From B33-G16 sp046498285 (GTDB lineage Bacteria; Desulfobacterota; DSM-4660; Desulfatiglandales; B25-G16), in NCBI GenBank assembly GCA_046498285.1, contig JAWOBA010000073.1, positions 1 through 14,757 of the forward strand: a DNA stretch of 14,757 bases, read 5' to 3'. How positions within the stretch are numbered: the first letter of the stretch is position 1; each line of letters starts with the position of its first letter. This document shows positions 14,181-14,757 of this stretch, one piece after another. The notes beneath the pieces were generated by a model. That model was not told the DNA's origin. It did not search any database and saw only the letters and a list, made by a program, of their open reading frames with translations. A program made the translations under genes and the position numbers.

Positions 14181-14226
14181 GAAACCTTTGCATAATCCCT
14201 CTTGATCTAAAGACGATGGGCTTTTT
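14181..14226 (+). repeat. Half copy of the 81-bp dispersed element
   Basis: A 46-base direct repeat of 13676-13721, sharing GAAACCTTTGCATAA and AAAGACGATGGGCTTTTT, with six or so differences between. The right half of the element is absent. Confidence 0.75.
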
Positions 14227-14290
14227 TCAAGATGGAATTAAATCTCCGTTTGGCTCTTGCTCTCCCTTTTTTTGAACCACAAAGCAGAGA

Positions 14291-14311
14291 AGCTCAAAGC
14301 TCAAAGCTCAA
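14291..14311 (+). repeat. Heptad tandem repeat AGCTCAA x3
   Basis: Three perfect tandem copies of AGCTCAA. On the other strand it reads TTGAGCT, the same family as the AGCTTTN heptads at 11610-11637 and 11742-11760 but inverted. Confidence 0.75.
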
Positions 14312-14352
14312 AGGTAAAAGCGAATGAGCTGATACCATAGAAGATCAAAGCT

Positions 14353-14427
14353 CCCAGTGAAATAGGCTCCGCTGTCATGTCCATGAATTTCACGGGGCGA
14401 GGCGAAGGAAAGTCTGTATGTCCGGCG
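14353..14427 (+). repeat. Palindromic repeat type A, copy 2
   Basis: It matches 11447-11522 almost throughout: CCC-A-GTGAAAT with ATTTCAC-GGGG, CATGTCCATG in the loop, then GGCGAAGGAAAGTC and TGTATGTCCGGCG. It leads directly into the second arm of the hairpin at 14409-14453. Confidence 0.8.
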
Positions 14428-14453
14428 GGTTAAACGCCGGACATACAGACTTT
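14409..14453. repeat. Perfect 19-bp inverted repeat with 7-base loop
   Basis: AAAGTCTGTATGTCCGGCG (14409-14427) is exactly complementary to 14435-14453, around the loop GGTTAAA. Pairing continues outward with GGCGAA/CGCC after a small bulge. There is no strong T tract, so it is not a typical terminator. The left arm is the end of repeat type A; copy 1 of that repeat has only this arm (with two changes). Confidence 0.88.
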
Positions 14454-14540
14454 CGCCTCAGGGGCAGTCCTCGCATTGTGTACCTTGTACCTTCGTGGTT
14501 TACCCACTTAAATCCCGAAGGGCTATTTAACCGGGGTTTA

Positions 14541-14593
14541 CCCCGTGAAACAGACCGCAGGGTTCCCTGACGAAGACAGGGGTTTAACCGGGG
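14541..14593 (+). repeat. Palindromic repeat type B, copy 2
   Basis: CCCCGTGAAACAG..CCGCAGGG..CCCTGACGAAGACAGGGG is shared with 11689-11741. The inner hairpin CCCTG/CAGGG is kept. The outer right arm is replaced by TTTAACCGGGG, which instead pairs with upstream AACCGGGGTTTACCCC-type sequence. The order A then B is the same as at 11447-11741, although the spacing differs. Confidence 0.78.
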
Positions 14594-14757
14594 TTCAAAC
14601 AAAGTGAATAAGTCAACGAATTCAAGTAGGTCCCCACTTTCACACCTACTCATTGACATTACCCTGAAATAGATACAAGGCAGAGGCTATATCTACAGCA
14701 TCTCTTCAAGACTCCGGCCCGAGTTTTCTTATCCTGATCTTTTGATTGTCAATTATG

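Larger units (their letters stand above)
13640..14757. other. Repeat-rich region without a supported gene
   Basis: Upstream of the FecR gene I find no gene with a ribosome site and recognisable product. A minus-strand frame at 13669-13896 contains HGVYGIPGLDTIDGKTQFIL, possibly a coding remnant, but it runs straight into a dispersed repeat. An AT-rich near-palindrome GGTATAT-T-ATATACC lies at 14055-14069. The listed repeats occupy much of the remainder. The last 160 bases show only a small hairpin (AGTAGGT/ACCTACT, 14625-14650). Confidence 0.5.

Noticed and set aside
14390..14659. Minus-strand 89-codon frame
   Set aside because: It runs through the 19-bp palindrome and repeat type B, so the open frame is a by-product of repeats.

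Overview
The window looks like chromosomal DNA of moderate GC from a free-living Gram-negative bacterium, most likely a member of the Desulfobacterota (old Deltaproteobacteria) or a nearby phylum. This is inference: it rests on the mix of a universal stress protein, a soluble PAS histidine kinase, a NarL-type regulator, an AI-2E-type permease and a FecR/SLBB exopolysaccharide-export pair, on clear Shine-Dalgarno sites, and on large gene-poor stretches rich in palindromic repeats. There is no phage, plasmid, tRNA, rRNA or CRISPR signature.

Layout. (1) 1-4390: a tight four-gene plus-strand operon (universal stress protein, PAS sensor histidine kinase, APH/choline-kinase-fold phosphotransferase, APS-kinase-like P-loop kinase). 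It lies between two direct copies of a noncoding unit of about 442 bp. Each unit carries a 185-bp imperfect palindrome and, at its downstream end, a sigma70-like promoter pointing into the next gene. (2) 4391-5474: the orphan 3' end of a lost gene, then a BASS/SBF-type membrane transporter preceded by the second repeat and its promoter. (3) 5475-6863: a decayed region holding a minus-strand UDP-glucose 6-dehydrogenase pseudogene (frameshifts plus an internal deletion) and no intact gene. (4) 6864-9329: a NarL/FixJ response regulator (minus), a divergent single-domain receiver (plus) and an AI-2E family permease (minus). (5) 9330-10872: about 1.5 kb without a confident gene. (6) 10873-11154: a small unknown protein. 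(7) 11155-14757: a minus-strand FecR-domain gene followed by a Wza-like lipoprotein gene, with a strong intrinsic terminator between them. Two related arrays of palindromic repeats and AGCTTTN heptads lie on either side of the pair.

How it fits together. The first operon reads as a stress or energy-responsive module: an ATP-binding stress protein, a soluble sensor kinase with no regulator beside it, and two small-molecule kinases whose start and stop codons overlap. The two response regulators at 6.9-8.1 kb have no adjacent histidine kinase, so they are candidate partners for the orphan kinase, but nothing in the sequence proves this. The FecR/Wza-like pair and the dead UDP-glucose dehydrogenase suggest a capsule or exopolysaccharide locus that has been partly lost or rearranged. 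The recurring theme is repeat-driven rearrangement: both the kinase operon and the export pair are bracketed by direct repeats, and several gene ends stop at or next to repeats.
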